This document shows, piece by piece, positions 40,805-50,119 of a DNA stretch of 64,000 nt. The stretch spans positions 62,001 to 126,000 of the forward strand of contig NZ_JAJDFY010000001.1 of the NCBI RefSeq assembly GCF_024704365.1. The letters run 5' to 3'. Source of the DNA: Thermomonas sp. S9. Its GTDB lineage: Bacteria > Pseudomonadota > Gammaproteobacteria > Xanthomonadales > Xanthomonadaceae. The position numbers and the translations under genes are program-made. Each line of letters opens with the position of its first letter. Position 1 is the first letter of the stretch. The notes under the pieces are model-generated. The model made no database searches. It was not told the DNA's origin and saw nothing but the letters and a program-made list of their open reading frames with translations.

Positions 40805-42055
40805 TCACAGATTGCGGCGCGCGCTCGCCAGCAGGTTGCCGAACAGCAGCCCGGCCAGCAGCGCCATCAGGGTATTCAGCGCGGCCAGCGCGGCCTCCTG
40901 CCCGGCACCCAGGTCCTGCGCCTGGACCAGGGTGATCACGCCGCGCAGGGCCACGCTGCCCGGCACCAGCATGATCAGGCCCGGCAGCCGGATCAGTGCG
41001 CCCGGGCGATTGAACCTGCGCCCGTACAGATTGCCGGCGGCAGTGGTCAGCAGCGCCGCCAGGAACAGCCCCGCCTGCGGCCCGAACCATTCGCCGCCAT
41101 AGCGCGAAATCAGATAACCGGAAGCCGCCGCCGCCATCACCAGCGGATAATCGCGGCGGTGGGCGCGGAACAGCACCGCGAACGCGAACGCGCCCAGCAC
41201 CAGCGCCGCCCATATCACCCAGTCTGGCTGCGGGCGCGCGGCGCGCACCTGCGGCTCGATCCCGAGCAGGCCGGCCAGGCCGAGCGCGATCGCGGTGCCG
41301 ATGGTCAGCTTGAGGATGGTGGTGAGCGCGCCGGCGAAACGCGCGGTGCCCGAGACCAGGTGGTGGCTGGTGAGTTCGTTCATCGCATTGGTCAGCGCCA
41401 TGCCGGGCAGCAGCACGATCAGCGACGCGATGATCACGGTATTGAGGTTGAGCGGGCCGATCCAGACCGACACCGCGATCACCATCGCGCCCGCCACCAG
41501 CCCGCAGATGGCCTCGAACGCCTCGCCCAGCTGCGGGCGCACCTGCACCGCCAGCTCCAGCAGGCCGATCACCAGCCCGATCGCGGCGGCGGTGCCGATG
41601 TCCAGCCACGGCAGCCGCAGCAGGCCTGCCACCGCGGCCGAGGCCAGCGCGAATCCCAGCACCTGCATCAGCCGTCCGCGGCGCCCGGCCACCCGCTGCA
41701 GCGCGCGCAGGGCCTGCCGCCCTTCCGCCACCTGCATCCGCCCGGCCAGCACGTCCTCGGCGATGCGGTCGGCCTCGCACAGCTTGTAGAGATTGGTGTC
41801 GCCGCCGCCGAGCCGGATCACGCGGGTGGTCTCGGTCTCGCCCGGCGCGCGCCGCGGGTCGCTGAAGGCCAGGATCATGCCGGTGGGGTTCACCCACGGC
41901 TCGCAGTCCAGCCCCAGCCGCCTGGCCACGCCCACGATCGCACCCTCCAGGCGCTGCGCGGTGGTGCCGTAGGCGTGCAGGTGCGCCGCCAGGTCCACCA
42001 CGAAGGCAACGCGTTCGGTATAGGAAACGGCATCGTGGCGGGCGTGCGCGTGCAT
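40805..42055 (-). CDS. ThrE-type threonine/serine exporter-family protein
   Basis: A 416-residue membrane protein with the two-part ThrE architecture: an N-terminal cytoplasmic/membrane domain (LAAHLHAYGTTAQRLEGAI, VNPTGMILAF, GDTNLYKLCEADRI) and about ten helices, the last five forming the ThrE_2-like part. LNTVIIASLIVLLPGMALTN is the usual central segment. Export of threonine or serine by proton-driven transport is known for Corynebacterium ThrE and inferred here. The ATG at 42055 (MHAHARHDAV) is preferred to one 11 codons upstream because homology begins near SYTERVAFV. Confidence 0.85.
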   Translation of the reverse strand: MHAHARHDAVSYTERVAFVVDLAAHLHAYGTTAQRLEGAIVGVARRLGLDCEPWVNPTGMILAFSDPRRAPGETETTRVIRLGGGDTNLYKLCEADRIAEDVLAGRMQVAEGRQALRALQRVAGRRGRLMQVLGFALASAAVAGLLRLPWLDIGTAAAIGLVIGLLELAVQVRPQLGEAFEAICGLVAGAMVIAVSVWIGPLNLNTVIIASLIVLLPGMALTNAMNELTSHHLVSGTARFAGALTTILKLTIGTAIALGLAGLLGIEPQVRAARPQPDWVIWAALVLGAFAFAVLFRAHRRDYPLVMAAAASGYLISRYGGEWFGPQAGLFLAALLTTAAGNLYGRRFNRPGALIRLPGLIMLVPGSVALRGVITLVQAQDLGAGQEAALAALNTLMALLAGLLFGNLLASARRNL

Positions 42056-42123
42056 CGTCCAAGCATGACATGCGCGCGCCGGATTCACACCCGCATCACG
42101 GCTTTGCGTAAGCTTGCCCGCGC

Positions 42124-43245
42124 ATGAGCCGCGCGCCCAACCACCATCCGCCCAGCGCCAGCCCCGATCCCGGCGACCCGCAGGTGCTGCGCCTGGGCGG
42201 GCGCTGGACGCTGCGTTTCTCGGCCGAGATCGGCGAGGTGCTGCGCGCGGTCCCGGACGGCATCGCCTGCATCGATGCGCGCGCCGTGGACCGCCTGGAT
42301 TCGCTGGGCGTGCTGCAGCTGCTGCGCTGCGCCGACCGCCGCGGGCTGGCGTTCGACCGCTTCCGCTTCCGCGACGAGCACCAGGCGCTGATCACCGCGA
42401 TCGAGGACGTGCACGACGACCGCCCCAAGGGCCGCCGCGACACCGGCTTCACCGCCGCGCTGGAGCGCCTGGGCCGCGCGATCGTGGCCAATGCACGCGA
42501 GGTGCTGGCGCTGGTGGCCTTCCTCGGCGAGGTGCTGGTCAAGCTGCTGCGCCTGCTGAAGGAGCCGCGCCGGCTGCGGATGACCGCCACCGTGCACCAC
42601 ATGGAGCAGGTGGGGCTGGACGCGGTGCCGCTGGTGGCGCTGCTGTCGTTCATGGTCGGCGCGGTGATCGCGTTCCTCGGCGCCACCGTGCTGGCCGATT
42701 TCGGCGCCACCGTCTACGTGGTGCAGCTGGTCACCATCGCCTTCCTGCGCGAGTTCGGCGTGCTGCTGGCGGCGATCCTGCTGGCCGGGCGCACCGCCAG
42801 CGCGTTCACCGCGCAGATCGGGATGATGGTCAACCGCGAGGAAGTGGACGCGATCCGAGTGCTCGGCCTCGATCCGATCGATCTGCTGGTGATCCCGCGG
42901 GTGCTGGCGTTGCTGGCGATGCTGCCGCTGCTGACCTTCATCGCGATGATCGCCGGCCTGCTGGGCGGGATGACGGTCGGCGCGCTGGCGCTGGACATCC
43001 CGGCCGCCGCCTATCTCACCCGCATGCAGGACACCATGAACATCCACCATTTCGTGGTGGGCATGGCCAAGGCGCCGTTCTTCGCGCTGGTGATCGCGCT
43101 GATCGGCTGCCTGGAAGGCCTGCAGGTGCAGGGCACCGCGCAGTCGCTGGGCGAGCGCACCACCTCCAGCGTGGTGCAGGCGATCTCGCTGGTGATCGTG
43201 CTGGATGCGCTGGCCGCGCTGTGGTTCATGGAGATCAACTTCTGA
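42124..43245 (+). CDS. mlaE: MlaE/YrbE-type lipid transporter permease with N-terminal STAS (MlaB-like) domain
   Basis: A 373-residue fusion. Residues about 20-100 (VLRLGGRWTLRFSAEIGEVL, ARAVDRLDSLGVLQLLR) form a STAS domain, the role played by separate MlaB in E. coli. The rest is the MlaE permease: LVALLSFMVGAVIAFLGA, FLREFGVLLAAILLAGRTAS, EEVDAIRVLGLDPIDLLVIP, and the C-terminal helices. It starts the operon permease-ATPase-MCE-lipoprotein that moves phospholipids between membranes. Divergent from the ThrE-like gene. Confidence 0.9.
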   Translation: MSRAPNHHPPSASPDPGDPQVLRLGGRWTLRFSAEIGEVLRAVPDGIACIDARAVDRLDSLGVLQLLRCADRRGLAFDRFRFRDEHQALITAIEDVHDDRPKGRRDTGFTAALERLGRAIVANAREVLALVAFLGEVLVKLLRLLKEPRRLRMTATVHHMEQVGLDAVPLVALLSFMVGAVIAFLGATVLADFGATVYVVQLVTIAFLREFGVLLAAILLAGRTASAFTAQIGMMVNREEVDAIRVLGLDPIDLLVIPRVLALLAMLPLLTFIAMIAGLLGGMTVGALALDIPAAAYLTRMQDTMNIHHFVVGMAKAPFFALVIALIGCLEGLQVQGTAQSLGERTTSSVVQAISLVIVLDALAALWFMEINF

Positions 43246-43271
43246 ACGCGCACGCCGCCAGCGAAGAGCGC

Positions 43272-44067
43272 ATGGACGCGCGGGATGCCACCGCCGGCGC
43301 GGACGCACCGATCATCCGCGTGCGCGGCCTGGTGAACCGGTTCGGTCGCCAGCTGGTGCACGACGGGCTGGACCTGGACGTGCGCCGCGGCGAGATCCTG
43401 GGCGTGGTCGGCGGCTCCGGCAGCGGCAAGTCGGTGTTCATGCGCAGCCTGCTGGGGCTGCAGGTGCCGGCCGCGGGCCGCATCGAGATCCTCGGCGTGG
43501 ACGCGCGCGCAAGACCCGCTGCTGCGCCGGCACATCGAGCGCAACATCGGTGTGCTGTTCCAGGACGGCGCGCTGTTCTCCTCGCTCACGGTTGGCGAGA
43601 ACGTGCAGGTGCCGCTGAAGGAGTACTACCCCGAGCTGCCCGAGTCGCTGCGCTACGAACTGGCGCTGCTGAAGGTGAAACTGGCCGGGCTGCCGGCGGA
43701 TGCGCTGAACAAGCTGCCCTCGCAGCTGTCGGGCGGCATGCGCAAGCGCGCCGCGCTGGCGCGCGCGCTGGCGCTGGACCCGCCGCTGCTGTTCCTGGAC
43801 GAGCCCACCGCGGGGCTGGACCCGATCGGCGCGGCCGCGTTCGACCAGCTGCTGCGCACCCTGCGCGAGGCGCTGGGGCTGACCGTGTTCCTGATCACCC
43901 ACGACCTCGACACCCTGTACGCGATCTGCGACCGGGTGGCGGTACTGGCCGACCGCCGGATCGTCGCGGTGGCGCCGGTGCGCGAACTGGAAACCCTGGA
44001 CCACCCGTGGGTGCAGGAGTACTTCAACGGGCCGCGCGGGCGCGCCGCACGCGCCGCCCGGACGTAA
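43272..44067 (+). CDS. mlaF: MlaF-type ABC ATPase (frame break near 43505)
   Basis: About 264 residues after repair. Walker A VGGSGSGKSVF, Q-loop LFQDGALFSSLTVGENV, signature LSGGMRKRAALARA and Walker B LLFLDEPTAGLDP, with the switch histidine in LITHDLD. The frame changes in the CG-repeat after GVDARA; one extra base (or a lost CG pair) at 43502-43508 restores QDPLLRRHIERNIG. It follows mlaE by 26 bases and energises the lipid transporter. Confidence 0.9.
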
Positions 44068-44112
44068 GCCCCATGCACGCGCCGCACACGCCCATGCCGT
44101 AGAGTCCATACG

Positions 44113-45039
44113 ATGGAAACCCGCGCCAATTACGTACTGATCGGAAGCTTCGCCCTGCTGGCGACGGTGTTCCTGCTGCTGTTCGTGCTGTGGGCCACCA
44201 AGTTCGGCGCCGACCGCAGCTGGCAGCGCTACCAGGTGGTGTTCACCGAACCGGTGGTCGGCCTCACCGAAGGTGCCGGCGTGCAGTACAACGGCATCTC
44301 GGTCGGCACCGTGGACAAGCTCAGCCTGGACCCGGCCGACCCGCGCCGGGTGGTGGCGCTGCTGAAGCTGAAAGCAGATATCCCGGTCAAGGTGGACACC
44401 CGCGCCAAGCTCTCGCAGCAGGGCATCACCGGAGTGCCGTTCATCCTGCTCAGCGGCGGCAGCCCCAATGCGCCGCTGCTGCAGCCGCCGCCCGGCAGCG
44501 ACATCGCGGTGATCCGCACCGAACCTTCCGCGCTGCAGAACATCGCCGATACCGCAAACCGGCTGGTGGCGCGGCTGGACGAACTGCTGAGCGAGGACAA
44601 CATCCGCCACATCAACGCCACCCTGGCCAACCTCGAGCAGACCAGCGCCGCCCTGGCCGCACACCGGCAGGACATCGCGCAGCTGGTCGTCAACGCGCGC
44701 GACGCCAGCGCCTCGCTGAAGACCACCCTCGACACCGCCAACGGCACCCTGCAGGGCCTCGACCGCAACCTCGTGCAGCGGCTGCCGGCGGTGCTGGACA
44801 AGCTCGACGCCAGCATCGCCAGGCTCGATGCGGCCGCCGGCAACGCCGACGCCCTGATCCGCGAGAACCGCCCGGCGATCCGCAGCTTCACCCACGACGG
44901 CCTGCCGCAGCTGGAACCGACCTTGGTGGAGCTGCGCGGCCTGGTGCGCGACCTGCGCGTGCTGTCCGGCCGCCTGCAGGGCAACCCCGCGCGCTACCTG
45001 CTGGGGCGCGATGCACCCAAGGAGTACGAACCCAAATGA
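44113..45039 (+). CDS. mlaD: MCE-domain protein MlaD-like
   Basis: A 308-residue periplasmic protein anchored by one N-terminal helix (LIGSFALLATVFLLLFVLW). The MCE domain (VVFTEPVVGLTEGAGVQYNG, VGTVDKLSLD, RAKLSQQGITGVPFILL) is followed by a long alpha-helical region of about 150 residues (ANLEQTSAALAAHRQDIAQL and similar). This long tail, absent from the approximately 180-residue E. coli MlaD, could build a tube across the periplasm as in PqiB/LetB-like proteins. It overlaps the next gene by ATGA. Confidence 0.9.
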   Translation: METRANYVLIGSFALLATVFLLLFVLWATKFGADRSWQRYQVVFTEPVVGLTEGAGVQYNGISVGTVDKLSLDPADPRRVVALLKLKADIPVKVDTRAKLSQQGITGVPFILLSGGSPNAPLLQPPPGSDIAVIRTEPSALQNIADTANRLVARLDELLSEDNIRHINATLANLEQTSAALAAHRQDIAQLVVNARDASASLKTTLDTANGTLQGLDRNLVQRLPAVLDKLDASIARLDAAAGNADALIRENRPAIRSFTHDGLPQLEPTLVELRGLVRDLRVLSGRLQGNPARYLLGRDAPKEYEPK

Positions 45040-45678
45040 GCCGCCTGCCCCGCCTCATCGCGCCCGCGGCCGTCCTGCCGGCCATCCTGCTGCTGGCCGG
45101 CTGCGCCAGCCTGCTCGGTGGCGATCCGCAACAGGCCACGCGCATGTACGACCCCGTGCCGCGCCTGCAGCCGGCGGACCCGGCCTGGCCGTCCGTGGAC
45201 TGGTCGCTGTCGATCGCCGCCCGCAGCGAATCCGCGCTGCTGGATGGCCAGCGCGTGCTGGTGCATCCGGGCGGCGACGAGCTGCAGCCCTACCGCGGCG
45301 CAGCCTGGGCGCGCCCGCCCTCGGCCATGGTGGAAAGCGCGGTACTGCGCACGCTGGAGGACAGCGGCAGGATCCCTGGCGGTGGCCCGCTCCGGCAGCG
45401 GCCAGGCCGCCGGGTACCGCCTGCTGCTGGACGTGCGCCGGTTCCAGGCCGAGGTCGCCGGCAGCCCCGCGGTGCGGATCGAGGTCGGCGCCAAGCTGCT
45501 GAAGGTGGACGCGATGGCGATCGTCGGCAGCCGCAGCTTCGAGGTCCGCCAGGGCGCCAGCAGCGACGACGCCGGCACGCTGGCCGCCGCCTTCGCCGCC
45601 GCGCTGGGCACGCTCGGCCACGAGATCGCCGGCTGGACGCTAGCCAGCGGACAGGCGCAGGCAACGCCGGCGCGCTGA
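45036..45678 (+). CDS. ABC-type transport auxiliary lipoprotein, PqiC-like (frame break near 45375)
   Basis: About 213 residues after repair. Lipoprotein signal with LLLAGC (Cys23), then a PqiC/DUF330-type domain (VDWSLSIAARSESALLDGQR, GAAWARPPSAMVESAVLRTL, RFQAEVAGSPAVRIEVGAKL). PqiC-type lipoproteins sit in the outer membrane and receive lipids from an MCE channel. The frame break is an extra C in CCC at 45374-45376, between DSGRI and LAVARSGSGQ. It closes the mla-like operon; no mlaC is present. Confidence 0.85.
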
Positions 45679-45772
45679 TGCGCACGGCGCGCGCCGGGGA
45701 ACATCCGCACGCGGATTGCCCGCCCCCGGCAAACGCCGGACAATTGCAGGATTCGCCACAGGAGAATCCCGC

Positions 45773-47450
45773 ATGAATGCCCTCGGCCCGGAGCGCATCG
45801 AACGCGAATCGATGGACTACGACATCGTCGTGGTCGGCGCCGGCCCGGCCGGGCTGTCTGCGGCGATCCGCCTCAAGCAGCTGGCGGCAGAGCGCGGACG
45901 CGGGGTGTCGGTGTGCGTGCTGGAGAAGGGCTCCGAGCCGGGCGCGCACATCCTCTCCGGCGCGATCATGGACCCGCGCGCGCTCACCGAGCTGTTCCCC
46001 GACTGGCGCGAACGCGGCGCGCCGCTGAGGCAGGCGGTGACCGCGGACGAATTCCTGTTCCTCGACGAGACCGGCGCCAGGGCCACCCCGCACTGGCTGC
46101 TGCCGGACTGCTTCAAGAACGAGGGCCACTACATCGTCAGCCTGGGCGCGGTGACGCGCTGGCTGGCGCAGCAGGCCGAGGCGCTGGGCGTGGAGGTCTT
46201 CCCCGGCTTTCCCGCCGCCGAGGTGCTCTACGACGACGCCGGCGCGGTGACGGGCGTGGCGACGGGCGACATGGGCATCGGCAAGGACGGCCAGCCCACC
46301 GACCAGTACCAACCGGGCATGGAGCTGCACGCCAAGTACACGATCTTCGCGGAGGGCGCGCGCGGCCAGCTGGGTCGCCAGCTCATCGCCAAATACAAGC
46401 TCGACGCGGGCAAGGACCCGCAGAGCTACGGCATCGGCATCAAGGAGCTGTGGCAGGCCGATCCGGCCCGGCACCGGCCGGGCCTGGTGGTGCATACCGC
46501 CGGCTGGCCGCTGGATGCCGGCACCTACGGCGGCTCGTTCCTGTACCACGCCGAGGACGGCAAGATCGCGGTGGGCTTCGTGATCGGGCTGGACTACAAG
46601 AACCCGTGGCTGAGCCCGTTCGGCGAGTTCCAGCGCTTCAAGACCCACCCGGCGATCCGCAAGCACCTGGAAGGCGGCAAGCGCATCGGCTACGGCGCGC
46701 GCGCGATCACCGCCGGCGGCCTGCTCAGCCTGCCGAAGACGGTATTCCCGGGCGGCGCGCTGGTGGGCTGCGAAGCCGGCTTCCTCAACGCCAGCCGCAT
46801 CAAGGGCGCTTCACGCCGCGATCAAGACCGGCATGCTCGCGGCCGAGGCCGCGTTCGCGGCGCTGGGCGAAGGCCGCGCGCGCGACGAGCTGGCCGCCTA
46901 TCCGGCCGCATTCGAGGCGAGCTGGCTGCACGCCGAGCTGCTGCAGGCGAAGAACTTCAAGCAGTGGTTCAAGAAGGGCCGGCGCGTCGCCACGGTGATG
47001 ACCGGCATCGAGCAGTGGCTGCTGCCGAAGCTGGGCATCCGCAACCCGCCGTGGACGCTCCACCGGGAAAAACCCGATTACGCCTGCCTGCAACCGGCGG
47101 CGACCCAGCCCAAGATCGAGTACCCCAAGCCCGATGGCGTGCTGACCTTCGACCGCCTCAGCTCGGTGTTCCTCTCCAGCACCCACCACGACGAGAACCA
47201 GCCGGCGCACCTGACGCTGAAGAACCCGGCGATCCCGGTCGAGGTGAACCTGAAGGAATACGCCGGTCCCGAGGCGCGCTACTGCCCGGCCGGCGTGTAC
47301 GAGTACGTGGGCGAGGCCGGCAGCGAACGCCTGCAGATCAACGCCGCCAACTGCGTGCACTGCAAGACCTGCGACATCAAGGACCCCACCCAGAACATCG
47401 TCTGGGTCGCCCCGCAGGGTGGCGGCGGGCCGAACTACCAGAACATGTGA
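45773..47450 (+). CDS. Electron transfer flavoprotein-ubiquinone oxidoreductase (frame break near 46814)
   Basis: About 558 residues. FAD-binding VVVGAGPAGLSAAIRL near 20-35, ubiquinone/FAD segments (GHYIVSLGAVTRWLAQQAEA), and the C-terminal 4Fe-4S ligands in YCPAGVYEY and NCVHCKTCDIKDPTQNI. It passes electrons from reduced ETF to ubiquinone at the inner membrane. An extra T in TT at 46814-46815 breaks the frame after ASRIKG; repair gives HAAIKTGMLAAEAAF. The ATG at 45773 has AGGAG 8 bases before it. Its partners etfBA lie 2 kb downstream. Confidence 0.93.
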
Positions 47451-47475
47451 GGCGGGCGCGACCCGCGGCCCGCCT
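47450..47475. terminator. Hairpin after the ETF-ubiquinone oxidoreductase gene
   Basis: An 8-bp stem (AGGCGGGC / GCCCGCCT) with a 10-base loop starting in the stop codon and reaching the convergent small gene. No T run. Confidence 0.5.
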
Positions 47476-47691
47476 TCACAGGTTGCGCGGCGCCGTGGCG
47501 AAGTAGCCGCCCGTGGTTTCGTACTGGATGGCGCTTGCGGCCCCGAACATCGCCGCAAGCGCGGCGAACTGGGTCGCGGTCAGGAACACCTGGGTGGCCG
47601 CGGTGGCACCGTCCAGGGTGAAATACAGCCAGTACTTCTTGTCGCTCGGCCGGAAGCCGAAGCTGTAGCTCTGCACGCTTTTCCAAGCCAT
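47476..47691 (-). CDS. Small hypothetical protein, 71 residues
   Basis: Not recognised. It begins MAWKSVQSYSFGFRPSDKKY and ends in ETTGGYFATAPRNL, with an aromatic first half (WLYFTLDGA) and an Ala-rich amphipathic middle (TQFAALAAMFGAASAIQYET). No signal peptide or long membrane helix is clear. The codon choice is GC-biased like its neighbours and the frame is free of stops over the full length. The start is the ATG at 47691; upstream in-frame codons read as non-coding. It is convergent with the ETF dehydrogenase gene and 147 bases downstream of the CoA-transferase genes on the same strand. Confidence 0.55.
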   Translation of the reverse strand: MAWKSVQSYSFGFRPSDKKYWLYFTLDGATAATQVFLTATQFAALAAMFGAASAIQYETTGGYFATAPRNL

Positions 47692-47838
47692 CGCCGCATT
47701 TCCGTCGTCAGGTTCCCCTTGAAGCGGAAAAAGCGCAGGGAACCGGACAGGGCTGTGCGGACAGGCCTGCGCGAAGCGCCCCGGAGGGCCGCCCTCTCCC
47801 ACCCCCTGCGCTGGCGCGAGGGAGGTAGCAGAAGCGCC

Positions 47839-48465
47839 TCAGCGCAGCGGTACGCCGGTCTTGGCCGCCGCTTCCTCGCGGCTGACGCCCTCGGCCAGCT
47901 CGACCAGCGCCAGGCCGTCCGGGGTCACGTCGAACACGCCCAGCTCGGTGATGATGCGGTCCACCACGCCCACGCCGGTCAGCGGCAGGGTGCACGCGGG
48001 CAGGATCTTCGGGGCGCCGGCCTTGGTGGTGTGCTCCATCAGCACCACCACGCGCTGCACGCCGGCCACCAGGTCCATCGCGCCGCCCATGCCCTTGACC
48101 ATCTTGCCGGGCACCATCCAGTTGGCCAGATCGCCCTTGTCGGTGACCTCCATCGCGCCGAGGATCGCCAGGTCGATGTGGCCGCCGCGGATCATCGCGA
48201 AGGAGTCGTGGCTGCCGAAGTAGCTGGCGCCCGGCACCGCGGTGACGGTCTGCTTGCCGGCGTTGATCAGGTCAGGATCGATCTCGTCCTCGGTCGGGAA
48301 CGGGCCGATGCCGAGCAGGCCGTTCTCGCTCTGCGCTCACACGTTCACACCGTCCGGGATGTAATTGGCCACCAGCGTGGGCAGGCCGATGCCGAGGTTC
48401 ACGTAGGCGCCGTCGGTGAGTTCGCGGGCGGCGCGCTGCGCCATCTGGTCGCGGGTCCAGGCCAT
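47839..48465 (-). CDS. scoB: 3-oxoacid CoA-transferase subunit B, with an in-frame stop
   Basis: A 209-codon gene: [38 protein letters not shown], then TGA at 48337-48339, then in the same frame [20 protein letters not shown] and the rest to GVPLR. SENG carries the catalytic glutamate that forms the acyl-CoA thioester, so truncation would remove the active site. The codon could be repaired by one substitution (for example TGG). All downstream sequence is conserved, so an error or a very recent mutation is likely. With ScoA it moves CoA from succinyl-CoA to acetoacetate or a related acid. Confidence 0.85.
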
Positions 48466-48466
48466 G

Positions 48467-49186
48467 TCAGTTGCCCTCCGGCTGGCGAATGGTGCGCTGT
48501 TCGATGCGCTTCTCCGGGTGCGGGTTGTGCACGATCCGGTCCACATAGATGCCGGGCAGATGCACATGGTCGGGGTCGATCTGGCCGATCCCCACCACCT
48601 CCTCCACTTCCGCCACGCAGACCTTGCCGGCCATCGCGCAGACCGGGTTGAAGTTGCGCGCGGTCTTGCGGAACACCAGGTTGCCCGCCTTGTCGGCCTT
48701 CCACGCCTTGACCAGCGCGACATCCGCCCTGAGTGCGGTTTCCAGCACATACCAGCGGCCATCGATCTGGCGGGTTTCCTTGCCCTCGGCGACCACGGTG
48801 CCGTAGCCGGTGGCGGTGAAGAACGCCGGGATGCCCGCACCGCCGGCGCGCAGGCGCTCGGCCAGGGTGCCCTGCGGGTTGAACTCCAGCTCCAGCTCGC
48901 CGCCCAGGTACTGGCGCTCGAACTCCTTGTTCTCGCCCACGTAGGAGGAAATCATCTTGCGGATCTGGCGGGTGGCCAGCAGCTGGCCGAGGCCGAAGCC
49001 GTCCACGCCCGCGTTGTTGGAAATCACGGTGAGGCCCTTGACTCCTGAATCCCGCAGCGCGGCGATCAGCGCCTCCGGGATGCCGCACAGGCCGAAGCCG
49101 CCGACGGCGAGGGTTTGGCCATCCGCCACCAGCCCGGCGAGGGCGGCGGCGGCACTGTCGTACAGCTTGCTCTTGGCGGATGCCAC
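48467..49186 (-). CDS. scoA: 3-oxoacid CoA-transferase subunit A
   Basis: A 239-residue subunit. [17 protein letters not shown] near 31-47 is the family glycine-rich signature; [14 protein letters not shown] and [19 protein letters not shown] follow, as does [12 protein letters not shown]. The start is GTG at 49186, preceded by GAGGAA at a good distance, since the frame is open far upstream. It is followed by scoB after a single base. Divergent from etfB. Confidence 0.93.
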   Translation of the reverse strand: MASAKSKLYDSAAAALAGLVADGQTLAVGGFGLCGIPEALIAALRDSGVKGLTVISNNAGVDGFGLGQLLATRQIRKMISSYVGENKEFERQYLGGELELEFNPQGTLAERLRAGGAGIPAFFTATGYGTVVAEGKETRQIDGRWYVLETALRADVALVKAWKADKAGNLVFRKTARNFNPVCAMAGKVCVAEVEEVVGIGQIDPDHVHLPGIYVDRIVHNPHPEKRIEQRTIRQPEGN

Positions 49187-49315
49187 GGACAGTTCCTCAC
49201 ACGACTGGAATTGGAGCCCGCATTCTAACGTTTCGTGCCACAACGCCCAGCGGACTTTCGGGCAGGCGCCCGCCCGCGGCCGCCGCCGCCGCGGGCAGTG
49301 CCGGCGCCCGTCCGC

Positions 49316-49321
49316 TAAAAT
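49316..49321 (+). promoter_or_regulatory. Candidate -10 of etfBA
   Basis: TAAAAT in the 186-base space between scoA and etfB, 51 bases before the etfB ATG. A GC-rich stretch precedes it; no -35 is clear. Confidence 0.4.
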
Positions 49322-49372
49322 GCGCAGTCCGGCCACCAGGGCCGCCCTCCGTTCCCCAAGGACATCCGCACG

Positions 49373-50119
49373 ATGAAGATCCTCGTCGGCTACAAGCGCG
49401 TGGTGGACTACAACGTCCGCATCCAGGTCAAGCCGGACGGTTCCGGCGTGGTCACCGACGGCGTCAAGCTGTCGCCCAACCCGTTCGACGACATCGCGCT
49501 GGAAGAAGCGCTGCGCCTGCGCGACAAGGGCATCGCCAGCGAGGTGGTGGTCGCCACCATCGCGCCGGCCGACGCCCAGGCGCACCTGCGCAACGGCCTG
49601 GCGATGGGCGCCAACCGCGCCATCCACGTGGTGGCCGACGCCCCCATCCAGCCGCTGACCGCCGCCCGCACCCTGCTCAAGCTGGTCGAGAAGGAACAGC
49701 CCGACCTGGTGATCCTGGGCAAGCAGGCGATCGACGACGATGCCAGCCAGACCGGGCAGATGCTGGCCACGCTGTGGGGCCGCCCGCAGGCGACCTTCGC
49801 CTCCAAGCTCGAGATCGCCGATGGCAAGGCCACCGTGGTGCGCGAGGTGGACGCCGGCCTGGAGACGCTCGAAGTGGAGCTGCCGGCGGTGGTCACCACC
49901 GACCTGCGCCTGAACGAGCCGCGCTTCATCAAGCTGCCGGACATCATGAAGGCCAAGAGCAAGCCGCTGGAGACGCTGGCGCTGGCCGACCTCGGCGTGG
50001 AGGCCAATGACTCGCTCACGATCACCCACTACGCCCCGCCCGCCCAGCGCAGCCGCGGCGTGATGGTGAAGGATGCGGCCGAACTGGTGGCCGCGCTCAA
50101 GCAGAAGGGGCTCCTGTAA
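49373..50119 (+). CDS. etfB: Electron transfer flavoprotein beta subunit
   Basis: A 248-residue subunit that binds AMP and, with EtfA, accepts electrons from acyl-CoA dehydrogenases. Seen: MKILVGYKRVVDYNVRIQVK, VKLSPNPFDDIALEEALRLR, LGKQAIDDDASQTGQMLA with the adenine-nucleotide residues, and PRFIKLPDIMKAKSKPLET, the protease-loop recognition region. The stop TAA overlaps the etfA ATG (TAATG). Confidence 0.96.
   Translation: MKILVGYKRVVDYNVRIQVKPDGSGVVTDGVKLSPNPFDDIALEEALRLRDKGIASEVVVATIAPADAQAHLRNGLAMGANRAIHVVADAPIQPLTAARTLLKLVEKEQPDLVILGKQAIDDDASQTGQMLATLWGRPQATFASKLEIADGKATVVREVDAGLETLEVELPAVVTTDLRLNEPRFIKLPDIMKAKSKPLETLALADLGVEANDSLTITHYAPPAQRSRGVMVKDAAELVAALKQKGLL

Noticed and set aside
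40805-42127. A CRISPR or phage defence system in the exporter region
   Set aside because: No repeats, nuclease or helicase motifs; the frame is a ThrE-family transporter. The whole window was read for defence genes and none was found.
49261-49294. GC-rich stretch in the scoA-etfB gap as a terminator
   Set aside because: It has short inverted CG runs but no clear stem of 7 bp or more with a compact loop, and it lies in a divergent promoter region.
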